Shown here: piece by piece, positions 45,131 to 54,411 of the stretch
Layout of the letters: every line of letters begins with the position of its first letter
Numbering within the stretch: position 1 is the stretch's first letter
From: CADEEN01 sp963738425
GTDB taxonomy: Bacteria > Pseudomonadota > Gammaproteobacteria > Burkholderiales > Burkholderiaceae_C
NCBI GenBank assembly: GCA_963738425.1
Contig: CAVTWT010000015.1
Coordinates: 1-64,000 of the forward strand
DNA: 64,000 bases
Direction of reading: 5' to 3'
Notes under the pieces: model-generated
Databases searched by the model: none
Seen by the model: only the letters and a program-made list of their open reading frames with translations
Told to the model about the DNA's origin: nothing
Made by a program: the position numbers and the translations under genes

Positions 45131-46609
45131 TTACTTGCTGTACGCCGTCTCGCCGTGCGAGCTGATGTCCAGGCCCTCGCGCTCTTCTTCTTCAGCCACG
45201 CGCAGACCGATCGTCAGATCGACCAGCTTGTAGGCGATGAAGGCGACGATGCCGGAGATCAGGATCGTCCAGAACACGCCTTGCGCCTGGATCCAGACCT
45301 GGGTGCCGATGCCGGGCCAGTCGCCGCACTTGTTGCTGACGTAGTTGCAGATGCCGGTGCCGCCGAGGCTCGGTGCCGCAAAGACGCCGGTCAGCAGCGC
45401 GCCGGTGATGCCGCCGACGCCGTGCACGCCGAAGACGTCGAGCGAGTCGTCAGCGCCGAGCAGGCGCTTCAGGCCGTTGACGCCCCACAGGCAGAGCAGG
45501 CCGGCGATCAGACCGATGACCAGGGCACCGCCGACGCCGACGAAGCCGCAGGCCGGCGTGATCGCCACCAGCCCCGACACCGCACCCGACGCAGCGCCGA
45601 GCATCGACGCCTTGCCGCGCATCAGCGCCTCACCGGCCGACCAGGCCAGTGCCGCAGCGGCGGTGGCGATCGTGGTGTTGAGGAAGGCGAGTGCCGTCAG
45701 GCCGTTGGCTTCGAGGTTGGAGCCGGCGTTGAAGCCGAACCAGCCCACCCACAGCAGCGAGGCGCCGATCATCGTCAAGGGCAGGCTGTGCGGCGGCATC
45801 GACTCCTTGCCGTAGCCGACGCGCTTGCCGATCACGTAGGCGCCGACCAGGCCGGCGATCGCGGCATTGATGTGCACCACGGTGCCGCCGGCGAAGTCGA
45901 GTGCGCCCTTGGCCCACATGAAGCCGGCGTTGGCCGTCACCGTGGCCAGCGTGGCGTCGCTCGTGATCGCGTCCGGGCCGTCCCAGTACCAGACCATGTG
46001 CGCGATCGGCAGGTAGGCGAAGGTGAACCACAGCACCGAGAACAGCAGCACCGCCGAGAACTTGATGCGCTCGGCGAAGGCGCCGACGATCAGGCAACAG
46101 GTGATGGCTGCGAACGTGCCCTGGAAGGCGATGAAGCTGAACTCCGGCAGGTACACGCCCTTGCTGAACGTGGCCGCCACGCTCTCCGGCGTGATGCCTT
46201 TCAGGAACAGCTTGTCGAGCGTGCCGAAGAACGGGTTGCTCGCGGTGAACGCCAGCGAGTAGCCGTAGATGACCCAGAGCACGGTGATCAGCGAGAACAC
46301 CATGAAGACCTGCATCAGCACCGACAGCATGTTCTTGCTGCGCACCAGGCCGCCGTAGAACAGCGCCAGGCCGGGGATGGTCATCAGGATGACGAGGGCG
46401 GTGGCCACGGTCATCCAGGCGGTGTCGCCCTTGTTGGGCACGGGCAGCGCTGCCGGCGCCGCGGCCGAGGCGGCATCGGCCGGTGCCGCTGCCGCGGCAG
46501 CAGAGGCCGCTTCGGCCACAGGCGCCGAGGCGGCTTGCGCAAAGCTGGTGTCGGCCAGGCCGAACAAGGCCGCACCGAGCACGAGAGAAGCAAAGAGGTT
46601 TTTCAACAT
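45131..46609 (-). CDS. amtB: Ammonium transporter AmtB
   Basis: 492-residue trimeric ammonium channel. A signal peptide (about 1-25) and an unusual Ala/Pro/Glu-rich linker (26-60) precede eleven membrane helices. Pore features include DTAWMTVATALVILMTIPGLALFYGGLVRSKN, the AHMVWYWDG region and the conserved His pair in VVHINAAIAGL and VFGVHGVGGITGAL. Last gene of porin-glnK-amtB; GlnK binds the cytoplasmic face to block transport. ATG 46609. Confidence 0.96.
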   Translation of the reverse strand: MLKNLFASLVLGAALFGLADTSFAQAASAPVAEAASAAAAAAPADAASAAAPAALPVPNKGDTAWMTVATALVILMTIPGLALFYGGLVRSKNMLSVLMQVFMVFSLITVLWVIYGYSLAFTASNPFFGTLDKLFLKGITPESVAATFSKGVYLPEFSFIAFQGTFAAITCCLIVGAFAERIKFSAVLLFSVLWFTFAYLPIAHMVWYWDGPDAITSDATLATVTANAGFMWAKGALDFAGGTVVHINAAIAGLVGAYVIGKRVGYGKESMPPHSLPLTMIGASLLWVGWFGFNAGSNLEANGLTALAFLNTTIATAAAALAWSAGEALMRGKASMLGAASGAVSGLVAITPACGFVGVGGALVIGLIAGLLCLWGVNGLKRLLGADDSLDVFGVHGVGGITGALLTGVFAAPSLGGTGICNYVSNKCGDWPGIGTQVWIQAQGVFWTILISGIVAFIAYKLVDLTIGLRVAEEEEREGLDISSHGETAYSK

Positions 46610-46640
46610 GATGGTCGTCGTCGTTGTTGTGTGCGGTGGT

Positions 46641-46979
46641 TCAGAGCGCGTCTTTGCCGCTCTCGCCCGTGCGGATGCGCAGCACCTGCTCGATCGGCAT
46701 GACGAAGATCTTTCCGTCGCCGATCTTGCCGGTGCGCGCCGAGGCCTCGATCGCTTCGATGACACGATCGACCACCGCGTCATCGACGGCGGCATCGATG
46801 CGCACCTTCGGCAGAAAATCAACCACGTACTCGGCGCCACGGTACAGCTCGGTGTGGCCCTTCTGCCTGCCGAAGCCCTTGACTTCGGTCACGGTGATGC
46901 CTTGCACGCCCACGGCCGAGAGGGCTTCGCGCACCTCGTCGAGCTTGAACGGCTTGATGATGGCAGTGACCATCTTCAT
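46641..46979 (-). CDS. glnK: Nitrogen regulatory protein P-II
   Basis: 112-residue trimeric signal protein binding ATP, ADP and 2-oxoglutarate. The uridylylated T-loop Tyr is Y51 in ELYRGAEYVVDFLPK; the B-loop is ASARTGKIGDGKIFV. MKMVTAIIKPFKLDEVREAL is the standard N-terminus. Adjacent to amtB, hence GlnK rather than GlnB. Confidence 0.96.
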   Translation of the reverse strand: MKMVTAIIKPFKLDEVREALSAVGVQGITVTEVKGFGRQKGHTELYRGAEYVVDFLPKVRIDAAVDDAVVDRVIEAIEASARTGKIGDGKIFVMPIEQVLRIRTGESGKDAL

Positions 46980-46992
46980 GGTGCTGTTCCCC

Positions 46993-47724
46993 TTAAAAGT
47001 TGTACTTGACGCCGAGCACGAGCGTCGTCTTGCCCAGCTCCTTGCCATTGACGGGCGACGAGTAGAACGACTTGTCGGCATCGGTGCCGACGATCGCGCC
47101 GCTGACGACGAGGCCGCTGAAGTCCTTCGACACGGTCACCGCGTAGTCGGTGTAGGAGCCCGGATCGCTGAAGGGGCCCTTGATCTTCTGGTAGCCGATG
47201 TGCGGCGTCAGCATCAAGCCGCTGCCGAGGTCGAAGCCAGCCGACAGGTCAAGGTAGTAGCTGTTCTTGCTGTCGGGATTGGCAAAGGTGTCGGTCAGCG
47301 CGTGCGAGTACTTCAACGTCGCCGGCCCGTAGGTCAGCGCGCCATAGATTTCCGTCGTGTTGGCGCTCGGGTTGAGCTTGTTGCTCGGGTAGACATAGGT
47401 CAGCACGCCAACGTCAAAGCCGAGATCCTTGCTGATCGAACCCTTGTAGCCGCCGTAGACATCGACTTCGACACTCGCGTCGCCGCCGAAGTCCTTGATC
47501 CACTTGATGGTCGACGCCCACGCGCCCACATAGAACGGGCCAGCGGCGTAGTCGACACCGCCCTGAAGGGCCGGCTTGCCGCGCGTCTGCGAGATGCCGC
47601 GATAGCGGTAGTCGGTGACCGCGCCGACGTTGAAGGCCACCTGGGCCTGCGAAACGGTGGGCAGCAGCGCGCCGCCGGTGGCCGCCAGCGCAAAAGTCAG
47701 TGCGGCGAGGGTTTTCTTTGCCAT
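46993..47724 (-). CDS. TorF-family putative outer-membrane porin (Gcw_chp)
   Basis: 243-residue outer-membrane beta-barrel. A signal peptide (1-27, VSQAQ) is followed by FNVGAVTDYRYRGISQTRGKPALQGGVDY, the hallmark of the Gcw_chp/TorF family, then alternating amphipathic strands ending in LVLGVKYNF with terminal Phe. First gene of the unit with glnK and amtB (13 bases to glnK), implying a role in nitrogen-compound entry under nitrogen control (inference). ATG 47724. Confidence 0.9.
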   Translation of the reverse strand: MAKKTLAALTFALAATGGALLPTVSQAQVAFNVGAVTDYRYRGISQTRGKPALQGGVDYAAGPFYVGAWASTIKWIKDFGGDASVEVDVYGGYKGSISKDLGFDVGVLTYVYPSNKLNPSANTTEIYGALTYGPATLKYSHALTDTFANPDSKNSYYLDLSAGFDLGSGLMLTPHIGYQKIKGPFSDPGSYTDYAVTVSKDFSGLVVSGAIVGTDADKSFYSSPVNGKELGKTTLVLGVKYNF

Positions 47725-47773
47725 GAGTACGTCCTTCAATGAAAGGTTGACCAAAAACGATTGCTTGCTTTTC

Positions 47774-47787
47774 GCAGCTTCCGTGCC
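47774..47787 (-). promoter_or_regulatory. Probable sigma-54 promoter of porin-glnK-amtB
   Basis: The minus strand reads GGCACGGAAGCTGC: GG (-24) and GC (-12) with exact spacing, close to TGGCACG-N4-TTGC. It lies about 50 bases before the porin ATG. GCACCA half-sites at 47852-47857 and 47880-47885, about 70-110 bases further upstream, could be NtrC sites but are unpaired. Confidence 0.6.
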
Positions 47788-47978
47788 GAGCCTTGAGACG
47801 CTCGCACGCCCCAGGCCAGGGCGCTACGGCGCCGAGCGCGCAGCCCTGTGCGCACCACAACGGGGAATTGATGGCGTCCGCACCATCCAAGTGCCTCCCC
47901 CTTCAGAGGGAACGACGGGCCGCGGCACGCTGGCCAGAATCGCCCGCACCCACAAGCCCGGAGGGCGAGGAGAGAGAA

Positions 47979-49506
47979 ATGACATTGGCCGTGGTGATGA
48001 GCCGCGCGCTCGACGGCATGGACGCGCCGCCGGTGCAGGTCGAAGTGCACCTGGCCAATGGCCTGCCGAGCTTCACGCTCGTCGGCCTGGCCGACACCGA
48101 AGTCAAGGAAGCGCGCGAGCGCGTGCGCGCCGCGCTGCTGCAAAGCGGCCTGGCCTTTCCGACCAACAAACGAATCACCGTCAACCTCGCACCGGCCGAG
48201 CTGCCAAAAGACTCGGGGCGCTTCGACTTGCCGATCGCGCTTGGCATCCTCGCCGCCGATGGACAGATCGATGCCAGCGCGTTGCAGGCTTTCGAGTTCG
48301 CTGGCGAGTTGAGCCTGGCCGGCGAGTTGCGGCCGGTGCGCGGCGCGTTGGCGCTGGCGCTTGGCCTTGGGTCAAGGCGACGGCTCGCGCACGCTGGTCT
48401 TGCCCGAAGCCAGCGCGCGGGAAGCTGCACTTGCTGAAGCGGTGCCGGTGTGCAGCGCGCGGCATTTGCTCGACGTCGTGGCGGCTTTGCAACCCGGCGA
48501 CGCAGCAGTGCCGTTGCCACGCGCGACCTGCGTGCGCGCGAATGCGAACAGCGCCACGATGCCCGATCTCGCCGACGTGCGCGGCCAAACGACGGCCAAG
48601 CGCGCCCTGGAAATCGCCGCAGCCGGCGCCCACAGCCTGCTGATGGTCGGCCCACCGGGCGCCGGAAAGTCGATGCTCGCGCAGCGGCTGCCCGGCCTGC
48701 TGCCGCCGATGAGCGACGCCGAAGCGCTGGCGAGTGCGGCGATCGCGAGCCTGGCCGGCCCGTTCGACGCCGCGCAGTGGAAGGTGCGGCCGTTTCGCGC
48801 GCCGCACCACAGCGCCACCGCGCCGGCCATCGTCGGCGGGGGTTCACCGCCACGGCCCGGCGAAATTTCACTGGCCTACGGCGGCGTCTTGTTCCTCGAC
48901 GAGATCCCCGAGATGCCGCGCACAGCGCTCGAAGCTTTGCGCGAACCCTTGGAGACCGGTCGCATCACGATCTCGCGCGCCGCGCGCAAGGCCTCGTTCC
49001 CGGCACGTTTTCAACTGGTTGCGGCGATGAATCCCTGCCCTTGTGGCTGGCTGGGCTCGAGCGCGGGGATCGGCCGGCACTGCCGCTGCACGCCCGATCA
49101 CGTGGCGCGCTACCAGGGGCGGCTGTCGGGGCCGCTGATCGACCGCATCGACCTGCAGGTCGACGTGCCGGCTGTCAAACCCGATGAGTTGATGGGCGCA
49201 CGCGACGGCGAGAGCAGTGCCTTCATCGCCTTGCGCGTGCAGGCGGCGCGCGAGCGCGCGCTGCGGCGCCAGGGCCATGCCAACGCGGAGCTCACGCCTG
49301 CGGGCATCGACACGCATTGCGCGCTCGACGAGGCCGCACGCGCCTTGCTGCAACGGGCCGCCGAACGCCTGGGCTGGACCGGCCGCGGCCTGCACCGCGT
49401 CTTGAAGGTCTCGCGCACGATCGCCGACTTGGCCGGCAGCGACAGCATCGGCGCGGCGCACATTGCCGAAGCGATGCAGTGGCGGCGCGCGTTGCCGGCC
49501 GGTTGA
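47979..49506 (+). CDS. comM: YifB/ComM Mg-chelatase-like AAA+ ATPase, frameshifted
   Basis: About 508 aa when restored. The N-terminal ChlI-like domain (AVVMSRALDGMDAPPVQVEVHLANGLP, TVNLAPAELPKD) is in the first frame. The AAA+ core (GPPGAGKSM Walker A, LFLDEIPEM Walker B, NPCPCGWLGS, RYQGRLSGPLIDRIDLQV sensor region) is in the second. One extra base near 48368 (GCCTTGGGTC) explains the switch. ComM is a hexameric helicase promoting branch migration in natural transformation. ATG 47979 has GGAGAGAG upstream. Confidence 0.88.
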
Positions 49507-49517
49507 CGGTCGAGCTC

Positions 49518-50864
49518 TCAGCGAGCCGACGTCACACGCACCGCCAGCCCGCCCAGGCGCGCCGAGTGCTCGGCGTGGACCTGCAGGCCGTGCACATCGG
49601 CGATGCGGCGCACGATCGACCAGCCCAGGCCGCTGCCGCTGGCGTCGTGGCCGAGGCCACGCTGGAAGCGCTGGCCCAGGCGCTGCAAGGCCGCGTCGTC
49701 GAGGCCGGGGCCGCTGTCCTCGACTGTCAGTTGCGGCACGCCGCCGTCTGCGCTGACCGTCACGGCGATGCGCGCACCCGGCGGGCTGTAGCGCAGCGCG
49801 TTGTCGACCAGGTTGCGCAGCAGGATCGACAGCAGCGTGGCATCGCCCATCACGCTGCACGACTCGGCCGCGTCGAGTTCGAGTTCTTGCTGACGCACCA
49901 GCGCGCGCGGCGCCAGATCGGCCACGACCTGGCGCGCCAACGCGCACAGGTCGACCGGTGCCATCGGCACGGCAGCGCCCGACTCCAGGCGCGACAAGGT
50001 GAGCAGCTGGTCGACCAGTCGTGCTGCACGGTCGCAGCCCTGCAGCGTGGCCTGCAGCGCGTGGGCACGGCGCGCATCGTCGCGCTCGGCCAGCGCGACC
50101 TGGGCCTGCGCGCGGATGGCGGCGATCGGCGTGCGCAGTTCGTGCGCCGCGTCGGCGGTGAAGCGGCGTTCGGCCTGCAGCATGGTGTCGATGCGGGCGA
50201 ACAGGCCGTTCAGCGCGTCAACCAACGGCGCCACCTCGGCCGGTGCGCCGTCGAGCTGCAGCGCCTGCAATGCGTGGGCGGGCCGCTGTGCGAGCTGGCG
50301 GCGCAACACGCGCAGCGGGCGCAGGCCGTGCGCGATGGCTCCCCACGCCAGCAGCGCGATCAGCGGCAAGGCAAGGGCCAGCGGCCACAGCGTGCCCAGC
50401 AGCGCCGCGCGCACGATGTGCTGGCGCGCGTCCATGCGCTCGGCGACGAAGACCTGCACGTCATCGTCGGCACCGCGCGCCGCGAAGACGCGCCAGCGCG
50501 CGCCCTGCGTGCTCACCGTCGACAGCCCGGGCCGGGCTTGCAAACCGCCGTCAGCCAGCGGTTGCAGCGGCGCGTCGGCCGAGCGCAGGACGAGTTGACC
50601 CTCGTGAAAAACCTGGAACACGGCGCGCGGCGCGTACTTGTGCAGCGACGGCGCTTCGACGGTGCGGTCATCGTCGTGTTCGAGCTCACCGGCCTGCTGT
50701 ACGACGAGCAGCGCCGCCGCCTGCGCCAGGTGCGCGTCGAGCAGTTCGTCGAGTTCGTGGCGCACGTCGCGCCAGGTCGCCAGCGCCGCGCCCAGCCACA
50801 CCACGGCCACGCCGCCCAGCAGCAATGCCAGCAGGCGGCCCTGGATCGAGCGCGGCGCGTGCAT
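49518..50864 (-). CDS. Two-component sensor histidine kinase (QseC/TctE-like)
   Basis: 448 aa. TM1 is near 10-30 and TM2 near 155-178, with a periplasmic sensor domain between. HisKA has RRFTADAAHELRTPIAAIRAQ; HATPase boxes are NLVDNALRYSPPGA, VEDSGPGLDD and GSGLGWSIVRRIADVHG. The start overlaps the response regulator stop (TGATG). Part of the SHP cytochrome cluster, where such kinases are often found. Confidence 0.92.
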   Translation of the reverse strand: MHAPRSIQGRLLALLLGGVAVVWLGAALATWRDVRHELDELLDAHLAQAAALLVVQQAGELEHDDDRTVEAPSLHKYAPRAVFQVFHEGQLVLRSADAPLQPLADGGLQARPGLSTVSTQGARWRVFAARGADDDVQVFVAERMDARQHIVRAALLGTLWPLALALPLIALLAWGAIAHGLRPLRVLRRQLAQRPAHALQALQLDGAPAEVAPLVDALNGLFARIDTMLQAERRFTADAAHELRTPIAAIRAQAQVALAERDDARRAHALQATLQGCDRAARLVDQLLTLSRLESGAAVPMAPVDLCALARQVVADLAPRALVRQQELELDAAESCSVMGDATLLSILLRNLVDNALRYSPPGARIAVTVSADGGVPQLTVEDSGPGLDDAALQRLGQRFQRGLGHDASGSGLGWSIVRRIADVHGLQVHAEHSARLGGLAVRVTSAR

Positions 50865-51538
50865 CAGGTGGCCGCGGCCGACTCGCGCCGCACGACGTAG
50901 CCGACGCCGCGCACCGTCTCGACCAGCGCCGCGCCGAGCTTGCGCCGCAGGTGATGCACATGCACTTCGACGGCATTGCTCTCGACCTCCTGACCCCAGC
51001 TGTACAGGTGCTGCTCGAGCTGTTCGCGGCTCATCACGCGCCCGGCGTTGAGCAGCAGCGCGTGCAGCAGGTCGAACTCGCGCCCGGCCAGCAGCACGTC
51101 TTGTCCCGCAAGCGTGACGCGGCGCGCCGCCGGGTCGAGCACAACGTCGCGCGCGCTCAGCACCTCCTGCGGCTGGCCGTGCGCGCGGCGCACCAGGGCG
51201 CGCAGGCGCGCCGCCAGTTCGTCCAGGTCGACCGGCTTGACGACGTAGTCGTCGGCGCCGATGTCGAGGCCGCGCACGCGCTCGGCGATGGCGTCGCGCG
51301 CCGTCAGCACGAGAACCGGCAGCGTGATGCCGGCGCGGCGCAGCGCCGCCAGCACGTCGATGCCATCCTTCAGCGGCAGGCCAAGGTCGAGCACCGCCGC
51401 GGCGTATGGCTCGGCGCGCAACTCACGCTCGGCGGCCGCGCCGTCGCGCACCCAGTCGACCTGGAAGCCCTGCTGCCGCAGCCCGGCCCGCAGGCCGTCG
51501 CCGAGCAGCGGATCGTCTTCGGCCAGCAGGATGCGCAT
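50864..51538 (-). CDS. OmpR-family response regulator (QseB-like)
   Basis: 224 aa. The receiver has EDD at 7-9, phospho-acceptor D51 in LDLGLPLKDG, T in VLTARD and K in YVVKPVD. The C-terminal winged helix includes GREFDLLHALLLNAGRVMSREQLEQHLY and VHVHHLRRKLG. Sits 10 bases after the cytochrome b561 gene and upstream of its kinase. Confidence 0.94.
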   Translation of the reverse strand: MRILLAEDDPLLGDGLRAGLRQQGFQVDWVRDGAAAERELRAEPYAAAVLDLGLPLKDGIDVLAALRRAGITLPVLVLTARDAIAERVRGLDIGADDYVVKPVDLDELAARLRALVRRAHGQPQEVLSARDVVLDPAARRVTLAGQDVLLAGREFDLLHALLLNAGRVMSREQLEQHLYSWGQEVESNAVEVHVHHLRRKLGAALVETVRGVGYVVRRESAAAT

Positions 51539-51548
51539 CCGGCGATGC

Positions 51549-52292
51549 TCAGTCGTTCTCGTCGTCCTTGCCCTGCGCTCGATCAAGGACGGCCGCACGC
51601 GCACCGTCGGGCACTGCGCCCACCGGCGCGCGCCACTGCAGCGCCCAGAACGCGAGCACGCCCGCCAGCAGCAGCGCCGCGACGACGCGCCACGGGCGCG
51701 CGATCGCGTCGCCGGCCGGCGCGTGCTGCTTGCGCCCGCTGACCATCGCGCGCACCAGGTTCTCGCGGTGCAGGACGCTGGAGACGACGACGCCGAGCAC
51801 GTGCACGACCACCAACGCCATCAGCGCGTTCGCGGCCCCTTCGTGCAGGTCCTCGGGCCAATGCGCCCAGACCTCCTCGTAGGTGGCCCAGCCCGAGAAG
51901 ACGACCAGCGCCGTCAGGCCGATCAGGCCCAGCACGGCCCAGGCACCGGCCGGGTTGTGGCCGCTGTGGTGTTCGGGCCGGCCGCGCCACAGGCTGCGCA
52001 GGTAGGCCGCCACCGCGCGTGGCCCGCGCACGAAACTCGCGAAGCGCGCATGGCGCGAGCCGACCAGGCCCCAGAGCAGGCGAAAGGCGATCAGCCCCGC
52101 CATCGTGTAGCCGAGCGTGACGTGCAGCAGGCGCCAGCGTTCGCTCTCGGCGGTGATCCAGGCGCCGGCGAAGCACAGCACCATCAGCCAGTGGAAGACG
52201 CGCACGGCGGCGTCCCACACCAGCACGGGCGCCGCTGAGGTGGCCGGTGCGGCGTTCATGACTTCAACGGGGGATGCGGATGTCGTGTTCAT
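51549..52292 (-). CDS. Cytochrome b561-type membrane subunit of the SHP cluster
   Basis: 247-residue four-helix cytochrome b. VLVWDAAVRVFHWLMVLCFAGAW carries the first heme His; others are in LLHVTLGYTMAGL, DLHEGAANALMALVVVHVLG and nearby. It probably takes electrons from the quinol pool to the diheme cytochrome whose gene it overlaps by 29 bases. ATG 52292. A C-terminal acidic tail follows a last membrane segment. Confidence 0.9.
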   Translation of the reverse strand: MNTTSASPVEVMNAAPATSAAPVLVWDAAVRVFHWLMVLCFAGAWITAESERWRLLHVTLGYTMAGLIAFRLLWGLVGSRHARFASFVRGPRAVAAYLRSLWRGRPEHHSGHNPAGAWAVLGLIGLTALVVFSGWATYEEVWAHWPEDLHEGAANALMALVVVHVLGVVVSSVLHRENLVRAMVSGRKQHAPAGDAIARPWRVVAALLLAGVLAFWALQWRAPVGAVPDGARAAVLDRAQGKDDEND

Positions 52293-52749
52293 CGAAGATT
52301 CCTTGTTCGGCGCGGGTGTGGCAGGCCGCGCATTGGGAGGCACTGCGGATGCTCGGCCGCGCCCAGGTCGCCGCGCTCACCTCGCGGTGCTCGCGCACGA
52401 ACCACGGCGCGCGCGTGATGCGGTCCTGCGGCGGCGCCGCGGCGTCGCGCGTGCGGCCGGCGTGGGCCTGCAGCCAGCCGTCGATCTCGCGCAGCGTCGG
52501 CGCATCGAGCGAGGCGTCGGTGCCGAAGTGATGCGGCAGGTCACCCATCAGGCGCTGCCACGACGCCGCCGGCAGCAGACCCGGCGGGTAGGCGAGGTGG
52601 CAGGAGCCGCACTCCTGCTTGTAGGCCGGCAGCAGCGGCACACGCATGCCGGTGCGCTCGCCATCGGCACGTGCCGGGCCGATGGCGGCCGCCAGCGCGA
52701 GGGCGCCGAGCGCGAGGCCGACGCGGCGTTGCAACGAGGAGGTGTTCAT
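52264..52749 (-). CDS. dhc: Diheme cytochrome c (DHC type)
   Basis: 161-residue periplasmic electron carrier. A signal peptide (1-28) precedes heme site CGSCH (near 47-51) and, near the C-terminus, CAACH (near 143-147). LPAYKQECGSCHLAYPPGLLPA and WQRLMGDLPHHFGTDASL are characteristic of the DHC partner of SHP. Situated between the SHP and cytochrome b genes. Confidence 0.9.
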   Translation of the reverse strand: MNTSSLQRRVGLALGALALAAAIGPARADGERTGMRVPLLPAYKQECGSCHLAYPPGLLPAASWQRLMGDLPHHFGTDASLDAPTLREIDGWLQAHAGRTRDAAAPPQDRITRAPWFVREHREVSAATWARPSIRSASQCAACHTRAEQGIFDEHDIRIPR

Positions 52750-52760
52750 GCGCTGCCTCC

Positions 52761-53174
52761 TCACGGCTTGAGGGTGATCAGCCACGCCAGGACGTCGGCC
52801 TTCTCGGCGGCGCTGCACTCGCGGCCGATCACGTCGTTGCAGTTGCGGCGGAACCACTTCTCGGTCTTCGCCGCGTCGGTGAAGCGCTGCGCGTTGGCGG
52901 CCGGCGCCAGCGGCTCGATCGGCTTGCCGGTGCTGGCGTGCTTGCCGCCCTGCGTCGGCACGCTGCCGTGGCAGCTGGCGCAGCTCCACTCGCGGCCCTG
53001 CCGGGTGGCGAACAGGGCCTGGCCGCGCGCCGCGGCGGGCGCACCGCCGGTCGCGGCGCTGTAGCCGGCGAGCTGCTCGTTGGCCGTGGTGGCGTGCGCC
53101 GCAGGCGCCAGCGCGAGTGCAGCGGCCAGTGCCAAGGCGGCCGGTGCGATGAATCGAATGAGGACGAGGGCCAT
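52761..53174 (-). CDS. shp: SHP-type monoheme cytochrome c (DUF1924)
   Basis: 137-residue sphaeroides-heme-protein homologue. A signal peptide (1-28) precedes heme motif CASCH at 65-69. RRNCNDVIGREC at 109-120 offers Asn111 or Asn113 as the unusual axial heme ligand and Cys112/Cys120 as the disulfide known in SHP. SHP binds O2 or NO after Asn displacement (family knowledge). ATG 53174 with AGGAGAT upstream. First gene of the minus-strand cluster shp-dhc-cytb-regulator-kinase. Confidence 0.9.
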   Translation of the reverse strand: MALVLIRFIAPAALALAAALALAPAAHATTANEQLAGYSAATGGAPAAARGQALFATRQGREWSCASCHGSVPTQGGKHASTGKPIEPLAPAANAQRFTDAAKTEKWFRRNCNDVIGRECSAAEKADVLAWLITLKP

Positions 53175-53210
53175 GTCGGATCTCCTTTGCCGACATGGTC
53201 CGCCGCGCGC

Positions 53211-53228
53211 CTTAGCGCGGTCTTAAGG
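53211..53228 (-). promoter_or_regulatory. Possible response-regulator site upstream of shp
   Basis: The minus strand reads CTTAAG then, 11 bases on, GCTAAG: a direct repeat at one helical turn, typical of OmpR-family binding, 37-54 bases before the shp ATG. The cluster encodes such a regulator. The rest of 53229-53474 shows no gene. Confidence 0.35.
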
Positions 53229-53474
53229 CGGCATCAGGCCGCGGCACGCAGGCGCGGCAGCAGCGCACAGCGCGCGCGTCGAGTTCACCCAGCGAAGTCG
53301 TGGGCCGTTGCAGTACCGCCCATTGGGCGCGCGCCGCATCGGCCACGCGCTGTGGCCACGCGAGGTGGGTGGCGGTCCATGAATGAAATCGCGGCGCTGG
53401 CGATTAACCCCATCGGCCGCGCTCGGCCGTATCAGCCTCGGTCCGAACTTCCAAATTCACTCAGGAGAACCCAC

Positions 53475-54331
53475 ATGGTCGAGCGCCGAGTCTTTTTCTT
53501 GATGGCCATGGCCGCCACCTTGGGCGGCTGCGTTGCCGCGCCGGTGCGCGCCGCGGCGGGCCGTCTCGTCGACGTACAAGTCGTCGACCGTGGCCGCAAC
53601 GCGATGCTGGCCGAATACCGCCATGGCGGCAGCACCTATGTCGCCGGCCGCCCCGGCGAGCGCTATGCGGTGCGGCTGACCAATCGCAGCAGCGAGCGTG
53701 TGCTGGCCGTGCTGTCGGTCGACGGCGTCAATGCCATCAGCGGCGAGACCGCGGCCACGGCGCAGACCGGCTATGTCCTGTCGCCCTGGCAGAGCGCCGA
53801 CATCACCGGTTGGCGCAAGAGTGACGCCGAGGCCGCCGCGTTCTACTTCACCGCCCTGCCCGATTCGTACGCCGCGCGCACCGACCGCCCGCACAACGTC
53901 GGTGTGATTGGCGTGGCGGTGTTCCGCGAGCGCGTGCCGCCGCCGCGCCCGCGACCCTTCGAGCCCGTGCCGTACTCGAGCGGCCGCAGCGGCGGCAGCG
54001 ACGGCACCGCGCAGCAGCAGTCCGAACGGCGCATGAACGACAGCGCTGCGGCCAACGGGATCGCCTGCGTCGCCACCGGCATCACGGCACCGCGCGCGAA
54101 GCGCGATGCGGCGGTTGCGCATCGCGCGCGGAGAAGCTCGGCACCGGCCATGGCGAACGCGAGCATTCGCCGATCGGCCGCACCTCGTTCGAACGCGCCA
54201 CGTCGCAGCCGGCCGAGATCGTGCAGGTGCGCTACGACAGCCATGCCAACCTCGTCGCCAGCGGCGTCATCGCGCCGCGGCGCGTCGTGCCCGATCCGTT
54301 CCCTGGCTTCGTGCCCGATCCGCGATCGTGA
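53475..54331 (+). CDS. Putative lipoprotein of unknown function, frameshifted
   Basis: A signal with lipobox LGGC (Cys19 in MAATLGGCVAAP) starts at ATG 53475, AGGAGAA upstream. The N-terminal domain (about 30-165) includes YVAGRPGERYAVRLTNRSSERVLAVLSVDGVN, a conserved beta-sandwich-like region. After a Ser/Gly/Gln-rich linker, the ending KLGTGHGEREHSPIGRTSFERA and EIVQVRYDSHANLVASGVI is in another frame. Two extra bases between about 54080 and 54138 would restore it. About 284 aa. Role unknown. Confidence 0.72.
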
Positions 54332-54411
54332 CGGATCAGTGCAGCGTCGGCAACACGGCCGGCTGCGCAAGGTCGCGGTTTCCTTCCTCCGTCGCCGGAT
54401 GACGGTTGAAC

